A program made the position numbers and the translations under genes. Below, piece after piece: positions 7,410-16,731 of a DNA stretch of 64,000 nt (position 1 is its first letter; every line of letters starts with the position of its first letter). Origin of the DNA: Microbacterium sp. MAH-37 (GTDB lineage Bacteria > Actinomycetota > Actinomycetes > Actinomycetales > Microbacteriaceae); assembly GCF_009758255.1 (NCBI RefSeq), contig NZ_WSEN01000002.1:308455-372454 (forward strand). The letters run 5' to 3'. A model generated the notes under the pieces. It worked only from the letters and a program-made list of their open reading frames with translations. It was not told the DNA's origin and did not search any database.

Positions 7410-8516
7410 TCACTTGGTGACGATCAGGTCGACCGCGGCCTGAGCCTTGGTGCGCAGGTCGTCGGAGATGGGGGCGCTGCCGGATGCCTCGGCGGCGGCC
7501 TTCTGGCCGTCGGCGCTGATCGCGACGTTGAAGAAGCCCTTCACCAGCGCGGCCTGCGCGGCGTCTGCGTACTCCTCGCAGCCGATCAGGTAGCTGACCA
7601 GGACGATCGGGTAGACGCCCTCCTCGGTGCTGGTGCGGTCGAGCTTGATCGCGAGGTCGCCGTCCGCGCGACCCTCCTCCAGCGGCGAGTGGTCGACGAT
7701 GGCCGCGGCGGCCTCCGGCGAGTAGCCGACGAACTCGTCGCCGACCTTCACCGAGACGGTGCCGAGCTCACCGGCGCGCGAGGCGTCGGCGTAGCCGATG
7801 GTGCCCTGGCCGCCCTCGACGGCCTGGACGACGCCCGAGGTGCCCTGGGCTGCCTCGCCGGCCTCGATCGGCCACTCCTCCACGGAGCCGTAGGTCCAGG
7901 CATCCGGAGCTGCGGCGCCGAGGTAGTCGGTGAAGTTGCCCGTGGTGCCGGACTTGTCGGCGCGGTGCACGGGGTTGATGGCCAGGTCGGGCAGCGTCGC
8001 GTCCGGGTTGGTCGCGGCGATCGCCGGGTCGTTCCACTTCGTGATGGTGCCGGCGAAGATGCCCGCGAGCGTCTGCGGGTCGAGGTCGAGCTTGTCGACG
8101 CCCTCGACGTTGAAGATCACGGCGATCGGCGAGATGTAGGCCGGGACCTCGATGATCGGCGAGTCGGCGGCGCAGCCCTTGAACTCCATCGAAGACAGCT
8201 CGTCGCTCTTGAAGGCGCGGTCGGAGCCGGCGAACGTGTACGCGCCTGCGGCGAAGGACTCGCGGCCGGTGCCGGAGCCCTGCGGGTCGTAGTCGACGGT
8301 CACGTCGGGGTTGGAGGTCTGGAACGACTTGGTCCAGGCCGAGATGGCGACTTCCTGCGAGGTCGCGCCGCCGCCGACCAGGTTGCCGCTCAGCGCGGAC
8401 TCGGAGGGGGCGTCGGACGACGCGGGCGCGGCGCCCTCGTTCGCGGCGCAGCCGGAAAGGGCGAGAGCGGCGATGGCGCCGACGGCGCCGATACGGGCGA
8501 TGCGGGAGATCTTCAC
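7410..8516 (-). CDS. pstS: Phosphate-binding lipoprotein PstS
   Basis: A 368-residue periplasmic-type phosphate receptor anchored as a lipoprotein: GTG start at 8514-8516 with GGATCC upstream, then a signal peptide ending in lipobox LSGC. The binding-protein pattern includes GGGATSQ, YDPQGSGTGRESF, FAGSDRAFK and HRADKSGTTGNF, residues that contact phosphate in the family. Length fits. It is the first gene of pstSCAB and has two PHO-box units upstream, so expression should rise in phosphate limitation. Confidence 0.96.
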   Translation of the reverse strand: MKISRIARIGAVGAIAALALSGCAANEGAAPASSDAPSESALSGNLVGGGATSQEVAISAWTKSFQTSNPDVTVDYDPQGSGTGRESFAAGAYTFAGSDRAFKSDELSSMEFKGCAADSPIIEVPAYISPIAVIFNVEGVDKLDLDPQTLAGIFAGTITKWNDPAIAATNPDATLPDLAINPVHRADKSGTTGNFTDYLGAAAPDAWTYGSVEEWPIEAGEAAQGTSGVVQAVEGGQGTIGYADASRAGELGTVSVKVGDEFVGYSPEAAAAIVDHSPLEEGRADGDLAIKLDRTSTEEGVYPIVLVSYLIGCEEYADAAQAALVKGFFNVAISADGQKAAAEASGSAPISDDLRTKAQAAVDLIVTK

Positions 8517-8603
8517 TGTGGATCCGTTCGATCGTGGGTGGGTTTCGGGCCCGGTGCAGGGCACACAGTGACGTTAGGAGCGACGGTTAACGAGACTGTC
8601 CCG

Positions 8604-8625
8604 TGCGGGTGAACGGAAGGTGAAC
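8604..8625 (-). promoter_or_regulatory. PHO box upstream of pstS
   Basis: Two directly adjacent 11-nt units on the minus strand, GTTCACCTTCC (8625-8615) and GTTCACCCGCA (8614-8604), match the actinobacterial PhoP-type direct repeat. A CAGTCT hexamer at 8593-8598 lies five bases downstream, so the box replaces the -35. The likely regulator is the RegX3/PhoP-type protein encoded at 18854. Confidence 0.8.
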
Positions 8626-8659
8626 GGATGGCGGCGCCGAGAAGACGACCCGCGGGAAA

Positions 8660-9622
8660 TCAGACCTGAGGGTCGTGCGTCTCGATCGAGATGATCCCGG
8701 AACCGGGGTTGGTGGCCGAGAGGTGGACCACCGAGAACGCGCCCGGCTCGAGGGCGCTCGCGCTGGCGACGTAGGAGCCGCGCATGGTCCCGGTGGCGAG
8801 GGCGATCTCGGACAGGATGTCGGGCAGAACCGGGCCGTGGCTGCAGATCACGGCGGCCTCGCGCAGCCGCACGCGCTTGCCGATGACTCCGCGCAGATCC
8901 GCGGTGCCCGCCTCCCAGGCATCCTGCCCGATGCGATCTGTCCTCTTCGGCTTGATGCCGAGCGCCTTGGCGAGGGGCTTCACGGTGCGCATGCAGCGCA
9001 CCGCGTCGCTGGTGACGATCTTGCTCACGCCGAACGCCCGCAGTGGTCCGACGATCGCCTTGGCCTGCGCCTCGCCCCGCCCCGTGAGGGGGCGCTCGAC
9101 GTCGGGTCCGTCCCAGTCTGCACGCGCGACGGCCTTGCCGTGCCGCAGGGCGATGAGGGGGAACGTCTGCAGCACGCCGTCTTCGACCAGGCCCGCGAAG
9201 TTGTCGAGGATCTCGGTGTCGACCGGATAGCTGAGATGGGCGCGCGCCTTCTTCAGGCTCACCCACTCGATCGCGGCGATCTCGTGGTTCGGTACGAAGG
9301 TGGATGCCCGGATCGCGTCGTCGGTGGCCTCCGCGGCCCAGTAGTGCACGACCTTCTGCCGCTTCGGCTTGAGGAAGTAGCGACTCACGCCGACGGGTGC
9401 GCCGAGCAGCACCCGGATGCCGGTCTCCTCGTGCACCTCCCGCACCGCGGTCTCGGCGAGCGTCTCGCCCGGATCGACCTTGCCCTTGGGCAGGGTGACG
9501 TCCTGATACTTGGTGCGGTGGATGAGCAGGATGCGCAGCTTGCCGTCGACGAGCCGCCACACCACGCATCCGGCCGCGTAGACGGCCTTGTCAGACGCCA
9601 GCGCGATCGTCGTGGGGATCAT
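8660..9622 (-). CDS. mutT1: NUDIX hydrolase fused to histidine phosphatase (MutT1-like)
   Basis: A 320-residue two-domain protein. Residues about 15-140 form a NUDIX domain with the box [17 protein letters not shown] preceded by LPKGKVDP. The C-terminal half is a SixA-type histidine phosphatase beginning LIALRHGKA with [14 protein letters not shown] and a later ICSHGPVLP. The same fusion in mycobacteria (MutT1) degrades 8-oxo-dGTP and diadenosine polyphosphates. Its ATG overlaps the ppk stop by 4 nt, so it is translationally coupled to ppk, the same pair as in Mycobacterium. Confidence 0.9.
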   Translation of the reverse strand: MIPTTIALASDKAVYAAGCVVWRLVDGKLRILLIHRTKYQDVTLPKGKVDPGETLAETAVREVHEETGIRVLLGAPVGVSRYFLKPKRQKVVHYWAAEATDDAIRASTFVPNHEIAAIEWVSLKKARAHLSYPVDTEILDNFAGLVEDGVLQTFPLIALRHGKAVARADWDGPDVERPLTGRGEAQAKAIVGPLRAFGVSKIVTSDAVRCMRTVKPLAKALGIKPKRTDRIGQDAWEAGTADLRGVIGKRVRLREAAVICSHGPVLPDILSEIALATGTMRGSYVASASALEPGAFSVVHLSATNPGSGIISIETHDPQV

Positions 9623-11784
9623 CGCACCGCGCGCTTGCGCCGACGTCGCTGGACCTGGACCATGGTCTCATCCTGCAGGTCGGTGAGCGGATTGCCGTCG
9701 GAATCCTCGGTGTGGCGTGTCCACACGCCGCCGGCCTCGAGATGCCACGAGTTCGTGCCGTCGTCCATCGCGCGGTCGAACAGCGTCGTGAGCTCCTGCA
9801 CGTGCGCCTCGTCGGTGACCCGCACCAGCGCCTCGACCCTGCGGTCCAGGTTGCGGTGCATCATGTCGGCACTGCCGATGAACACCTGCGGGTCGCCGTC
9901 GTTGTCGAACGCGAAGATCCGCGAGTGCTCCAGGTAGCGGCCCAGGATGCTGCGCACGGTGATGTTGTCGCTGACCCCCGGCAGGTCCACGCGCAGGCTG
10001 CAGATACCGCGCACCCAGACGTCCACCTGCACGCCGGCCTGGCTGGCGCGGTAGAGCGCGTCGATGATCTGCTCGTCGACCATCGAGTTGACCTTGATGC
10101 GGATGTGGGCGGGCTTGCCCTTCTCGGCGTTCGCGCGCTCCTTGTCGATCAGCCGCAGCAGTCCTCGGCGCAGGTGCAGCGGGGCGACGAGCAGACGCTT
10201 GAACTTCTTCTCGATCGCGTAGCCGCTCAGCTCGTTGAAGAGGCGGGTGAGATCGCGGCCGACCTGCGGGTCCGCGGTGAAGAGGCCGAAGTCCTCGTAG
10301 ATGCGGCTGGTCTTGGGGTTGTAGTTGCCGGTGCCGACGTGGGAGTAGTGGCGCAGCACGCCGTCCTCCTCGCGGATCACGAGGGCCAGCTTGCAGTGCG
10401 TCTTCAGCCCGACAAGGCCGTACACGACGTGCACGCCGGCCTTCTCGAGCTTGCGCGCCCAGACGATGTTGTTCGCCTCGTCGAAACGTGCCTTCACCTC
10501 GACCAGGGCCAGCACCTGCTTGCCCGCCTCCGCGGCGTCGATGAGAGCCTGCACGATGGGGCTGTCGCCCGAGGTGCGGTACAGCGTCTGCTTGATCGCG
10601 AGCACGTGCGGGTCGCGGGCGGCCTGCTCCAGGAACGCCTGCACGCTGGTCGCGAACGACTCGTAGGGGTGATGCACGAGCACGTCGGCCTTGCCGATCG
10701 CCTTGAACACGTCGGGGCGCTCGTTGCTGTCACCGGGCTGGAACGCCACCGCGGTGGTGGGCACGTGCGGCGCGTAGCGCAGATCAGGCCGGTCGATGCG
10801 GGACAGGTCGAACAGGCCGCGCAGGTCGAGCGGTCCGGGGAGCCGGTAGACCTCCTGATCGGTGATGTCGAGCTCCTTCAGCAGCAGCTCGAGCGTCACG
10901 TCATCCATGTCGTCGGTGATCTCCAGGCGGATCGGAGGTCCGAACCGCCGCTTGAGCAGCTCGGCCTCGAGCGCCTGGATGAGGTTCTCGGACTCGTCCT
11001 CCTCGACCTCGACGTCTTCGTTGCGGGTCAGCCGGAAGGCATGGTGGTCGAGCACCTCCATGCCGGGGAACAGGTCGCCGAGGTGGTTGGCGATCAGCTC
11101 CTCGAGGCGGATGAAACGCAGGATCTCGCCGCCGCCGGGGACGGCGACGAAGCGGGGCAGCATCGGCGGCACCTTCAGACGGGCGAACTCCTGACGGCCG
11201 GTACGGGCATTGCGGATGCGGATCGCGAGGTTCAGCGAGAGCCCGGAGATGTAGGGGAACGGATGGGCCGGATCGACTGCGAGCGGCATCAGCACCGGGA
11301 ACACCTGGGCCTGGAAGTACTCGCCCAGCGCGTCGCGTTCGGCGTCGGTGAGGTCGTCCCACTCCGTGATCTCGATGCCGGAGTCGGACAGCGCCGGCCT
11401 GACCTGGGAGGTCCAGACGTCGGCGTGCCGCAGCTGCAGCGCGTGCGCCTCGGCGGAGATGTCGGCGAGCACGTCGGTGGGGGCGCGACCGACGTTGGTC
11501 GGCACGGCGAGGCCGGTCAGGATGCGGCGCTTGAGCCCGGCGACGCGAACCATGAAGAACTCGTCGAGGTTGCTGGCGAAGATCGCGAGGAAGTTCGCGC
11601 GCTCCAGCTCGGGAAGGGTCGGGTCCTCGGCGAGCTCCAGCACGCGCTGATTGAACGCCAGCCAGCTCAGTTCGCGGTCGAGGTACCGGTGGTCGGGCAG
11701 CAGTGAGTCGGGTTCCTCGATGGCGTCGAAGTCGTCGTCCTCGGCGTCGCCGAGCCCGGAGTCTGCCAGTAGGGGATCGATCAT
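9619..11784 (-). CDS. ppk: Polyphosphate kinase Ppk1
   Basis: A 721-residue enzyme that makes polyphosphate from ATP. The N-terminal [19 protein letters not shown] and [10 protein letters not shown] blocks, middle [15 protein letters not shown], and [12 protein letters not shown] with the histidine expected to be phosphorylated are all present, followed by YEDFGLFT and the second PLD-like His block. Length is normal. It sits among phosphate-uptake genes, linking uptake to storage. An AAGGATG ribosome site precedes the ATG at 11782-11784. Confidence 0.96.
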   Translation of the reverse strand: MIDPLLADSGLGDAEDDDFDAIEEPDSLLPDHRYLDRELSWLAFNQRVLELAEDPTLPELERANFLAIFASNLDEFFMVRVAGLKRRILTGLAVPTNVGRAPTDVLADISAEAHALQLRHADVWTSQVRPALSDSGIEITEWDDLTDAERDALGEYFQAQVFPVLMPLAVDPAHPFPYISGLSLNLAIRIRNARTGRQEFARLKVPPMLPRFVAVPGGGEILRFIRLEELIANHLGDLFPGMEVLDHHAFRLTRNEDVEVEEDESENLIQALEAELLKRRFGPPIRLEITDDMDDVTLELLLKELDITDQEVYRLPGPLDLRGLFDLSRIDRPDLRYAPHVPTTAVAFQPGDSNERPDVFKAIGKADVLVHHPYESFATSVQAFLEQAARDPHVLAIKQTLYRTSGDSPIVQALIDAAEAGKQVLALVEVKARFDEANNIVWARKLEKAGVHVVYGLVGLKTHCKLALVIREEDGVLRHYSHVGTGNYNPKTSRIYEDFGLFTADPQVGRDLTRLFNELSGYAIEKKFKRLLVAPLHLRRGLLRLIDKERANAEKGKPAHIRIKVNSMVDEQIIDALYRASQAGVQVDVWVRGICSLRVDLPGVSDNITVRSILGRYLEHSRIFAFDNDGDPQVFIGSADMMHRNLDRRVEALVRVTDEAHVQELTTLFDRAMDDGTNSWHLEAGGVWTRHTEDSDGNPLTDLQDETMVQVQRRRRKRAVR

Positions 11785-11832
11785 GGGTACATCCTTGCAC
11801 CGACCGATGACGCGGCGGTTAACCGATGACGG

Positions 11833-12510
11833 TCACTCGTCCGTGGCATCCTCGTCGTACAGGTTGAAGCGGTAGCCGACGTTGCGGACCGTGCCGATGG
11901 CCTGCTCGGCGTCGCCGAGCTTGGCACGCAGGCGGCGCACGTGCACGTCGACGGTGCGGGTTCCGCCGAAGTAGTCGTAGCCCCACACCTCGCTGAGCAG
12001 CTGCTCGCGCGTGAACACCCTCGACGGGTGGGTGGCGAGGAAGTGCAGCAGCTGGAACTCCTTGTAAGTGAGGTCCAGGGGCTTGCCGTGCAGCTTCGCC
12101 GAGTAGGACTGCTCGTCGATCGTGATCCCGGATGCCTGCACACGGACCGGCTCTGCGGACTCGGCGGCGCGGGCCAGCACGAGCCGGATGCGGGCGTCGA
12201 CCTCGGCGGGCCCCGCGGAGGTCAGCAGCAGGTCGTCGAACCCCCAATCGGCGGCGACCGCCGACATCCCGCCCTCGGTCACCACGAGCAGCACCGGGGT
12301 GCGCTCGCCGGTCGTGCGCAGCAGCCGGCAGAGAGCCTTCGCCGCGGAGAGATCGGTGCGCCCGTCGACCAGCAGCAGATCGGCCTCAGGGGCGGACAGC
12401 AGGTGCCCGGCATCCGCGGGATGCGGGCGCACGGCGTGCGTGAGGAACTCCAGTGCGGGCAGCACGGCATCCGCATCCGCATCCGAGGTGAATACCAGCA
12501 ACCGGGCCAC
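11833..12510 (-). CDS. glnR: GlnR-type atypical OmpR-family response regulator (nitrogen control)
   Basis: A 225-residue DNA-binding regulator. The receiver-like half has LLLVDGRTDL and LLVVTEGGMSAVAADWGFDD, which is characteristic of actinobacterial GlnR, whose receiver works without standard phosphorylation. The C-terminal winged helix, LTYKEFQLLHFLATHPSRVF then WGYDYFGGTRTVDVHVRRL, is almost the signature of the family. GlnR controls ammonium assimilation genes. The start is the GTG at 12508-12510 with TAGCAT six bases upstream, a leaderless arrangement. Confidence 0.88.
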   Translation of the reverse strand: MARLLVFTSDADADAVLPALEFLTHAVRPHPADAGHLLSAPEADLLLVDGRTDLSAAKALCRLLRTTGERTPVLLVVTEGGMSAVAADWGFDDLLLTSAGPAEVDARIRLVLARAAESAEPVRVQASGITIDEQSYSAKLHGKPLDLTYKEFQLLHFLATHPSRVFTREQLLSEVWGYDYFGGTRTVDVHVRRLRAKLGDAEQAIGTVRNVGYRFNLYDEDATDE

Positions 12511-12550
12511 CTGCCCATGCTATTCAGTCTGAGGTGAGAGGATGGGACAC

Positions 12551-12844
12551 ATGACCGAACCTGCGCTCGCGCCGCGTAACGCATACGTCGGCGTGTACAT
12601 CGTGTGGGGCATCTCCGTCGTCGCCTCTATCGTGCTGGGCGTCGTGCTCCCCGAGGACGATCGCGTGCCCTGGATGCTGGTGGCCTTCGGCGTCGTGGTG
12701 CTGCTCTCCTTCGCCGTGCAGCTGTGGTTCGGCAGGGTCGAGGGCTTCATCGTGCGGGTCTCGGCCAGCGTGATCGGCGCGCTGCTGATCATGGGCCTGA
12801 TCTCGGTCGGGTTCGGTCTGGCCGCACTCGTGCCCGCCGTATAG
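12551..12844 (+). CDS. Small integral membrane protein
   Basis: 97 residues with about three hydrophobic segments (YVGVYIVWGISVVASIVLGV, VPWMLVAFGVVVLLSFAVQL, and a C-terminal one). The ATG at 12551 has GAGAGG nine bases upstream; an ATG at 12542 is in frame but too close to that site. It is divergent from glnR. Function not recognised. Confidence 0.7.
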   Translation: MTEPALAPRNAYVGVYIVWGISVVASIVLGVVLPEDDRVPWMLVAFGVVVLLSFAVQLWFGRVEGFIVRVSASVIGALLIMGLISVGFGLAALVPAV

Positions 12845-12880
12845 CGGACGTGCGTCGCGCGAGCAGATAGAGTGAGTGTC

Positions 12881-12994
12881 ATGGACGTCGTCGCGCTCGA
12901 ATTCTTCTTCCTCGGTCTGCTGGGCCTCGCGAGCCTTGCGATCGCCTTCGTCTCGGTCGTGGTTCTGGTCAACCTGTTCCGCGGTCAGCGCTGA
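12881..12994 (+). CDS. 37-residue single-span membrane microprotein
   Basis: A short frame beginning MDVVALEFFFLGLLGLASLA and ending NLFRGQR, with one continuous hydrophobic segment and a positively charged C-terminus. TAGAGT (12868-12873) lies seven bases before the ATG, the leaderless pattern repeated through the window. The nitrobindin gene starts seven bases after its stop, so the two are likely cotranscribed. Function unknown. Confidence 0.65.
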   Translation: MDVVALEFFFLGLLGLASLAIAFVSVVVLVNLFRGQR

Positions 12995-13001
12995 CCGGAT
13001 C

Positions 13002-13595
13002 GTGTTCGATCTGCCCACAGATCTCCCCGCCGACCTGGTGCCGCTGTCGTGGCTGCTCGGCGTGTGGGAGGGCACGGGTGTCATCGACTACACCGCGGGC
13101 GATCAGCACCTGCAGGGTGAGTTCTCGCACCGCGTGAGTTTCAGCCATGACGGCGGCCCGTTCCTGAACTACGCCGCGACCGCGTCGTTCCTCGGTGGCG
13201 ACGTGCCCGTCCCGCTGCTCGCCGAGACCGGATTCTGGCGTCTCGGCCGCACGCACGGCGAGGCCGATCCCGGCCCGGCACTGCTGCCGCCGACCGCGGA
13301 AGCGACCTCGCGCACCGCCGCCGACGTGGAGCAGCTGCGCACCGACCAGGGCTTCCCGCTCGAGGTGTCGCTCGCGCACTCCGACGGCACCCTCGAGCTC
13401 TACCTCGGCCGCATCGACGGCCCGCGCATCGACATCGCCACCGACGCGGTGGTGCGCACAGCAGGAGCGAAGCCCTACAACGCGGCATCCCGCATGTACG
13501 GCCTGGTCGACGGCCACCTGCTCTGGGCGTGGGACATCGCGGCGTTCGGCTCGCCGCTCGCATCGCACGCCTCCGCGAGATTGGCGAAGGTATGA
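13002..13595 (+). CDS. Nitrobindin / THAP4-like heme-binding beta-barrel protein
   Basis: A 197-residue FABP-like protein. LVPLSWLLGVWEGTG contains the GxWxGxG motif of the family, and the C-terminal MYGLVDGHLLWAWDIAAFG closes the barrel. Relatives bind heme through a C-terminal histidine and isomerise peroxynitrite. GTG start at 13002. The stop overlaps the start of the ygfZ-like gene by 4 nt. A homologue lies near the same genes in Mycobacterium. Confidence 0.85.
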   Translation: MFDLPTDLPADLVPLSWLLGVWEGTGVIDYTAGDQHLQGEFSHRVSFSHDGGPFLNYAATASFLGGDVPVPLLAETGFWRLGRTHGEADPGPALLPPTAEATSRTAADVEQLRTDQGFPLEVSLAHSDGTLELYLGRIDGPRIDIATDAVVRTAGAKPYNAASRMYGLVDGHLLWAWDIAAFGSPLASHASARLAKV

Positions 13596-14692
13596 CGCTC
13601 GACGCTTTCGCGGCCCTGCCGGGTGCCGTGCGCGACGGAGACACGATCGCGCACTTCGGCGACCCGATCGGCGAACAGCGCCGCCTGGCATCCGGCTCCG
13701 CCGTCGTGCCGCTCGGCGACCGCACCGTCATCGAGGTGGCGGGGGAGGACCGGCTGACCTGGCTGGACTCGATCACCTCGCAGGCCCTCACCGGGCTGCG
13801 TCCTGGCGACAGCACCGAGCTCTTCGTGCTCGACCCGCAGGGGCGCATCGAGCACGACGCCGCTGTCCTGGAAGACGGCTCGTCGGTGTGGCTGATCGCC
13901 GACGCCGGCGACGCGGAGGGGCTGGCGACGTGGCTGCAGCGGATGGTGTTCCGCTCGCGCGCCGTGGTCACGCTGCGCCCCGAGTTCTCGCTGATCGGCT
14001 TCGTCGACGGAGGATCGGCTGCAGAGTCCGTCACGGCGGATGCCCCGAACGGCGTGCCCCTGGTGTGGGCCGATCCGTGGCAGCACGTGCAGCCTGGCGG
14101 GTTCCAGTACTCGCAGGTGGCGGAGCATCCCGGTGCGGAACTGGCCTGGCGAGTCGCGATCGTCACTGATCCGTCGGCGCTCGCCGCGGGAGAAGTCTCC
14201 GGTGCGCTCGCCGCGGAGGCGCTGCGCATCGCGGCCTGGCGACCGCGCTGGACATTCGAGGTCGACGAGAAGTCGATCCCGCACGAGGCAGACTGGATCC
14301 GCAGCGCGGTGCACCTGAACAAGGGCTGCTACCGCGGGCAGGAGACCGTCGCCAAGGTGCACAACCTGGGGCATCCGCCCCGTCGGCTGGCGCTGCTGCA
14401 GCTCGACGGCAGCGACGCGGTGCTGCCCGAACCCGGTGCGCCGGTGTTCGCCGGCGACGCCGAGGTCGGGCATGTGACCTCGTCCGCCAGGCATCACGAG
14501 GACGGTCCGATCGCGCTGGCGATCCTGTCGCGTCGCGCGCCGGTCGGCGACCTGGTGGTGCGTGCCGACGGTGTCGACATCGCGGCGGCTCAGCAGGTCA
14601 TCGTCCCGGCGGATGCGGGTGCCACAGCCGAGGTCCCTCGGCTCACCCGCCTGTCCCGCCGCCCGGCCGGCCAGGACCCCCGCAACGCCTGA
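13592..14692 (+). CDS. ygfZ: YgfZ/GcvT-like folate-binding protein (Fe-S cluster repair)
   Basis: A 366-residue aminomethyltransferase-fold protein with the diagnostic KGCYRGQETVAK motif, whose cysteine is needed in the YgfZ family. YgfZ helps maintain certain Fe-S enzymes with tetrahydrofolate. The early block LTWLDSITSQAL is the folate-binding side. It is coupled to the nitrobindin gene by ATGA overlap and ends before a large inverted repeat. Confidence 0.88.
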   Translation: MTLDAFAALPGAVRDGDTIAHFGDPIGEQRRLASGSAVVPLGDRTVIEVAGEDRLTWLDSITSQALTGLRPGDSTELFVLDPQGRIEHDAAVLEDGSSVWLIADAGDAEGLATWLQRMVFRSRAVVTLRPEFSLIGFVDGGSAAESVTADAPNGVPLVWADPWQHVQPGGFQYSQVAEHPGAELAWRVAIVTDPSALAAGEVSGALAAEALRIAAWRPRWTFEVDEKSIPHEADWIRSAVHLNKGCYRGQETVAKVHNLGHPPRRLALLQLDGSDAVLPEPGAPVFAGDAEVGHVTSSARHHEDGPIALAILSRRAPVGDLVVRADGVDIAAAQQVIVPADAGATAEVPRLTRLSRRPAGQDPRNA

Positions 14693-14763
14693 CAGGACTG
14701 GGACGCTCGGCGAACAGCGCTGGTCCCGACATTGCGCCCTCAACGGAACGAGTGCTTCCACCA

Positions 14764-14823
14764 TTCCGGTCTCACTCGGTGCGGGTGTCCGCACCCGAAC
14801 ACTCGCAACGAGTGAGACCGGAA
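14764..14823. repeat. 15-bp perfect inverted repeat with nested hairpin
   Basis: TTCCGGTCTCACTCG (14764-14778) is exactly complementary to 14809-14823. Inside, GGTGCGG (14778-14784) pairs with CCGCACC (14789-14795) around GTGT. It lies between the convergent ygfZ and methyltransferase genes, where it could end both transcripts, though there is no T tract. Little else is in the interval 14693-14855. Confidence 0.6.
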
Positions 14824-14855
14824 CAGGAGGTGCGCCGGCTGAGGGGAGGGTGCGG

Positions 14856-15683
14856 TCAGAGCTCGTAGGAGGGGGCGACGGTGCGCCAGGGCACCGTCAG
14901 CTCGCCCAGGCGCCAGCGGCGCCGATCGCCGAGCACCGGGACGTCTTGATCGCGCAGCGCCGTGGCCACGGCGATGAAGCGCTGCGCGGCGCCGAAGGCC
15001 GACAGCGGAGCGGCACGGTCCCACTCCCGATCCAGCGCGACGAGCAGGTCGTGCACGCGCTCGCCGCGGATGTTGCGGTGGATGAGTGCCTTCGGCAGTC
15101 GCTCCGCGACGACGGACGGATGCTCGAGCTCGGACAGCTTCAGCGAGATCGTGAAGCGCTGCGGGATGCCGTGCTCGTCGACCTCGACCCACGAGGCGAT
15201 GCGGCCGATCTCGTCGCAGGTGCCCTCGAACAGCAGGCCGCCGTGCGCGAGCCGCGACGTCATCCGCCCCCAGGCATCGGGCACCTGGGCCTCGTCGTAC
15301 TGCCGCAGCACGTTCATGGCGCGGATCACTGCGGGGCGATGCCCATCCGGCAGCGGAACCTCGAACCCGCCGCGTGCGAACGACACCGGCAGATCCGCGG
15401 GGAACGAGGTCGCCCCCGTCCGCACCTCCTCGAGCTGTGCGGATGCCGTCGCGACGCGCTCCGGGTCGAGTTCGAGCCCGATCACCGAGAGGTCCGGCCG
15501 AACCTTGCGCAGCCGTCGGGCGAGCTCGAACGCGGTCACGCCGCTCGCTCCGAAACCCAGGTCGATCACCAGCGGGTCCGCCGCTTTCCGGAACGCGTCC
15601 GATGCTGCGATGGCCCGATCGTTCCGCCGCAGCCGGTTCGTCCCCGTCGTCCCCCGCGTGGGCTGCCCGATCACTCCCGCCAT
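14856..15683 (-). CDS. Class I SAM-dependent methyltransferase
   Basis: A 275-residue protein. The motif I region [18 protein letters not shown] binds [16 protein letters not shown] supplies motif post-I, and [19 protein letters not shown] follows. Substrate is unknown. Start ATG at 15681-15683 with GGAGAA upstream; longer in-frame starts are less well supported. The gene is bracketed by two large inverted repeats (14764-14823 and 15781-15858). Confidence 0.75.
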   Translation of the reverse strand: MAGVIGQPTRGTTGTNRLRRNDRAIAASDAFRKAADPLVIDLGFGASGVTAFELARRLRKVRPDLSVIGLELDPERVATASAQLEEVRTGATSFPADLPVSFARGGFEVPLPDGHRPAVIRAMNVLRQYDEAQVPDAWGRMTSRLAHGGLLFEGTCDEIGRIASWVEVDEHGIPQRFTISLKLSELEHPSVVAERLPKALIHRNIRGERVHDLLVALDREWDRAAPLSAFGAAQRFIAVATALRDQDVPVLGDRRRWRLGELTVPWRTVAPSYEL

Positions 15684-15780
15684 GCCCCCATTCTCCCAAA
15701 GCCCACAGATCCCCAGGCGCCTCCACCCTCGCATACCTCACCCCCATGAGGGCGCGCTCCTCCGGAAGCACGAGGGCGCA

Positions 15781-15858
15781 GTGACGTTCCCGGAGCGAGC
15801 ATCGGGAGGGGCCCGCGAAGCGGGAAGGAACCCGCTCTGCGAGCGCAGGGAACGTCAC
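15781..15858. repeat. 11-bp perfect inverted repeat enclosing a CCCGC/GCGGG hairpin
   Basis: GTGACGTTCCC (15781-15791) pairs with GGGAACGTCAC (15848-15858). The 56-base interior contains CCCGC-GAA-GCGGG (15812-15824). The element fills much of the 238-bp interval between the divergent methyltransferase and gpmA genes, upstream of the gpmA promoter. A looser outer pairing (CTCCTCCGG with CCTCCGGGAG) may extend it. Confidence 0.55.
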
Positions 15859-15921
15859 GGAGCCCGCCTCCGGGAGCATACGTCCCGTAACCCACGAAGC
15901 CCCCACGATAAACTGACCATC

Positions 15922-16665
15922 ATGACCCGCACCCTCATCCTGCTCCGCCACGGCCAGAGCGAATGGAACCAGCTCAACCTCTTCACCGGCTGGGTCGACG
16001 TCCGCCTCACCGAGCAGGGCAAGGCCGAGGCGCGCCGCGGCGGCGAGCTGCTGGCCGAGTCGGGTCTGCTGCCCGACGTGCTGCACACGTCGCTGCTGAG
16101 CCGCGCGATCCAGACCGCGAACATCGCGCTGGACACCGCTGACCGGCTGTGGATCCCGGTGACCCGATCCTGGCGCCTGAACGAGCGCCACTACGGTGCG
16201 CTGCAGGGCAAGGACAAGGCGCAGACGCTGGCCGAGTTCGGCCCGGAGCAGTTCCAGCTGTGGCGCCGCTCCTTCGACGTGCCGCCGCCCCTGCTCGACG
16301 ACGACAGCGAGTTCAGCCAGGTCGATGACCCGCGCTACGCCGGCATCGACGGCGAGGTCCCGCGGACCGAGTCGCTCAAGCTCGTCATCGACCGCCTGCT
16401 GCCGTACTGGGAGTCCGCGATCGTCCCCGACCTGAATGCCGGGAAGACCGTCCTGGTGACCGCGCACGGCAACTCGCTGCGCGGCCTGGTGAAGCACCTC
16501 GAGGGCATCGGCGACGACGACATCGCCGAGCTGAACATCCCCACCGGCATCCCGCTGGTCTACGAGCTCGACGAGAACAACAAGCCCGTCGCCCCTGGTC
16601 GCTACCTCGACCCCGAGGCCGCCGCGGCCGGCGCCGCCGCGGTCGCCGCACAGGGCAAGAAGTAG
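15922..16665 (+). CDS. gpmA: 2,3-bisphosphoglycerate-dependent phosphoglycerate mutase
   Basis: A 247-residue glycolytic enzyme interconverting 3- and 2-phosphoglycerate. [10 protein letters not shown] carries the phosphohistidine, [11 protein letters not shown] and [18 protein letters not shown] follow, and [16 protein letters not shown] holds the second histidine. A short Ala-rich C-terminal tail is added. TAAACT seven bases before the ATG suggests a leaderless message. Confidence 0.96.
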   Translation: MTRTLILLRHGQSEWNQLNLFTGWVDVRLTEQGKAEARRGGELLAESGLLPDVLHTSLLSRAIQTANIALDTADRLWIPVTRSWRLNERHYGALQGKDKAQTLAEFGPEQFQLWRRSFDVPPPLLDDDSEFSQVDDPRYAGIDGEVPRTESLKLVIDRLLPYWESAIVPDLNAGKTVLVTAHGNSLRGLVKHLEGIGDDDIAELNIPTGIPLVYELDENNKPVAPGRYLDPEAAAAGAAAVAAQGKK

Positions 16666-16680
16666 CCACAGGGCACGAGC

Positions 16681-16718
16681 AGAGGAGGGGCGGATGCTGC
16701 AGCATCCGCCCCTCCTCT
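16681..16718. terminator. 38-bp perfect palindrome, bidirectional terminator
   Basis: AGAGGAGGGGCGGATGCTG is followed at once by its exact reverse complement. It lies between the convergent gpmA and phoU genes and probably ends both transcripts. Confidence 0.8.
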
Positions 16719-16731
16719 CATGTCCGGCCGC

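Noticed and set aside
9712..11706. 664-residue plus-strand frame antisense to ppk
   Set aside because: Composition is typical of antisense frames in high-GC genes, and ppk is unmistakable on the other strand.
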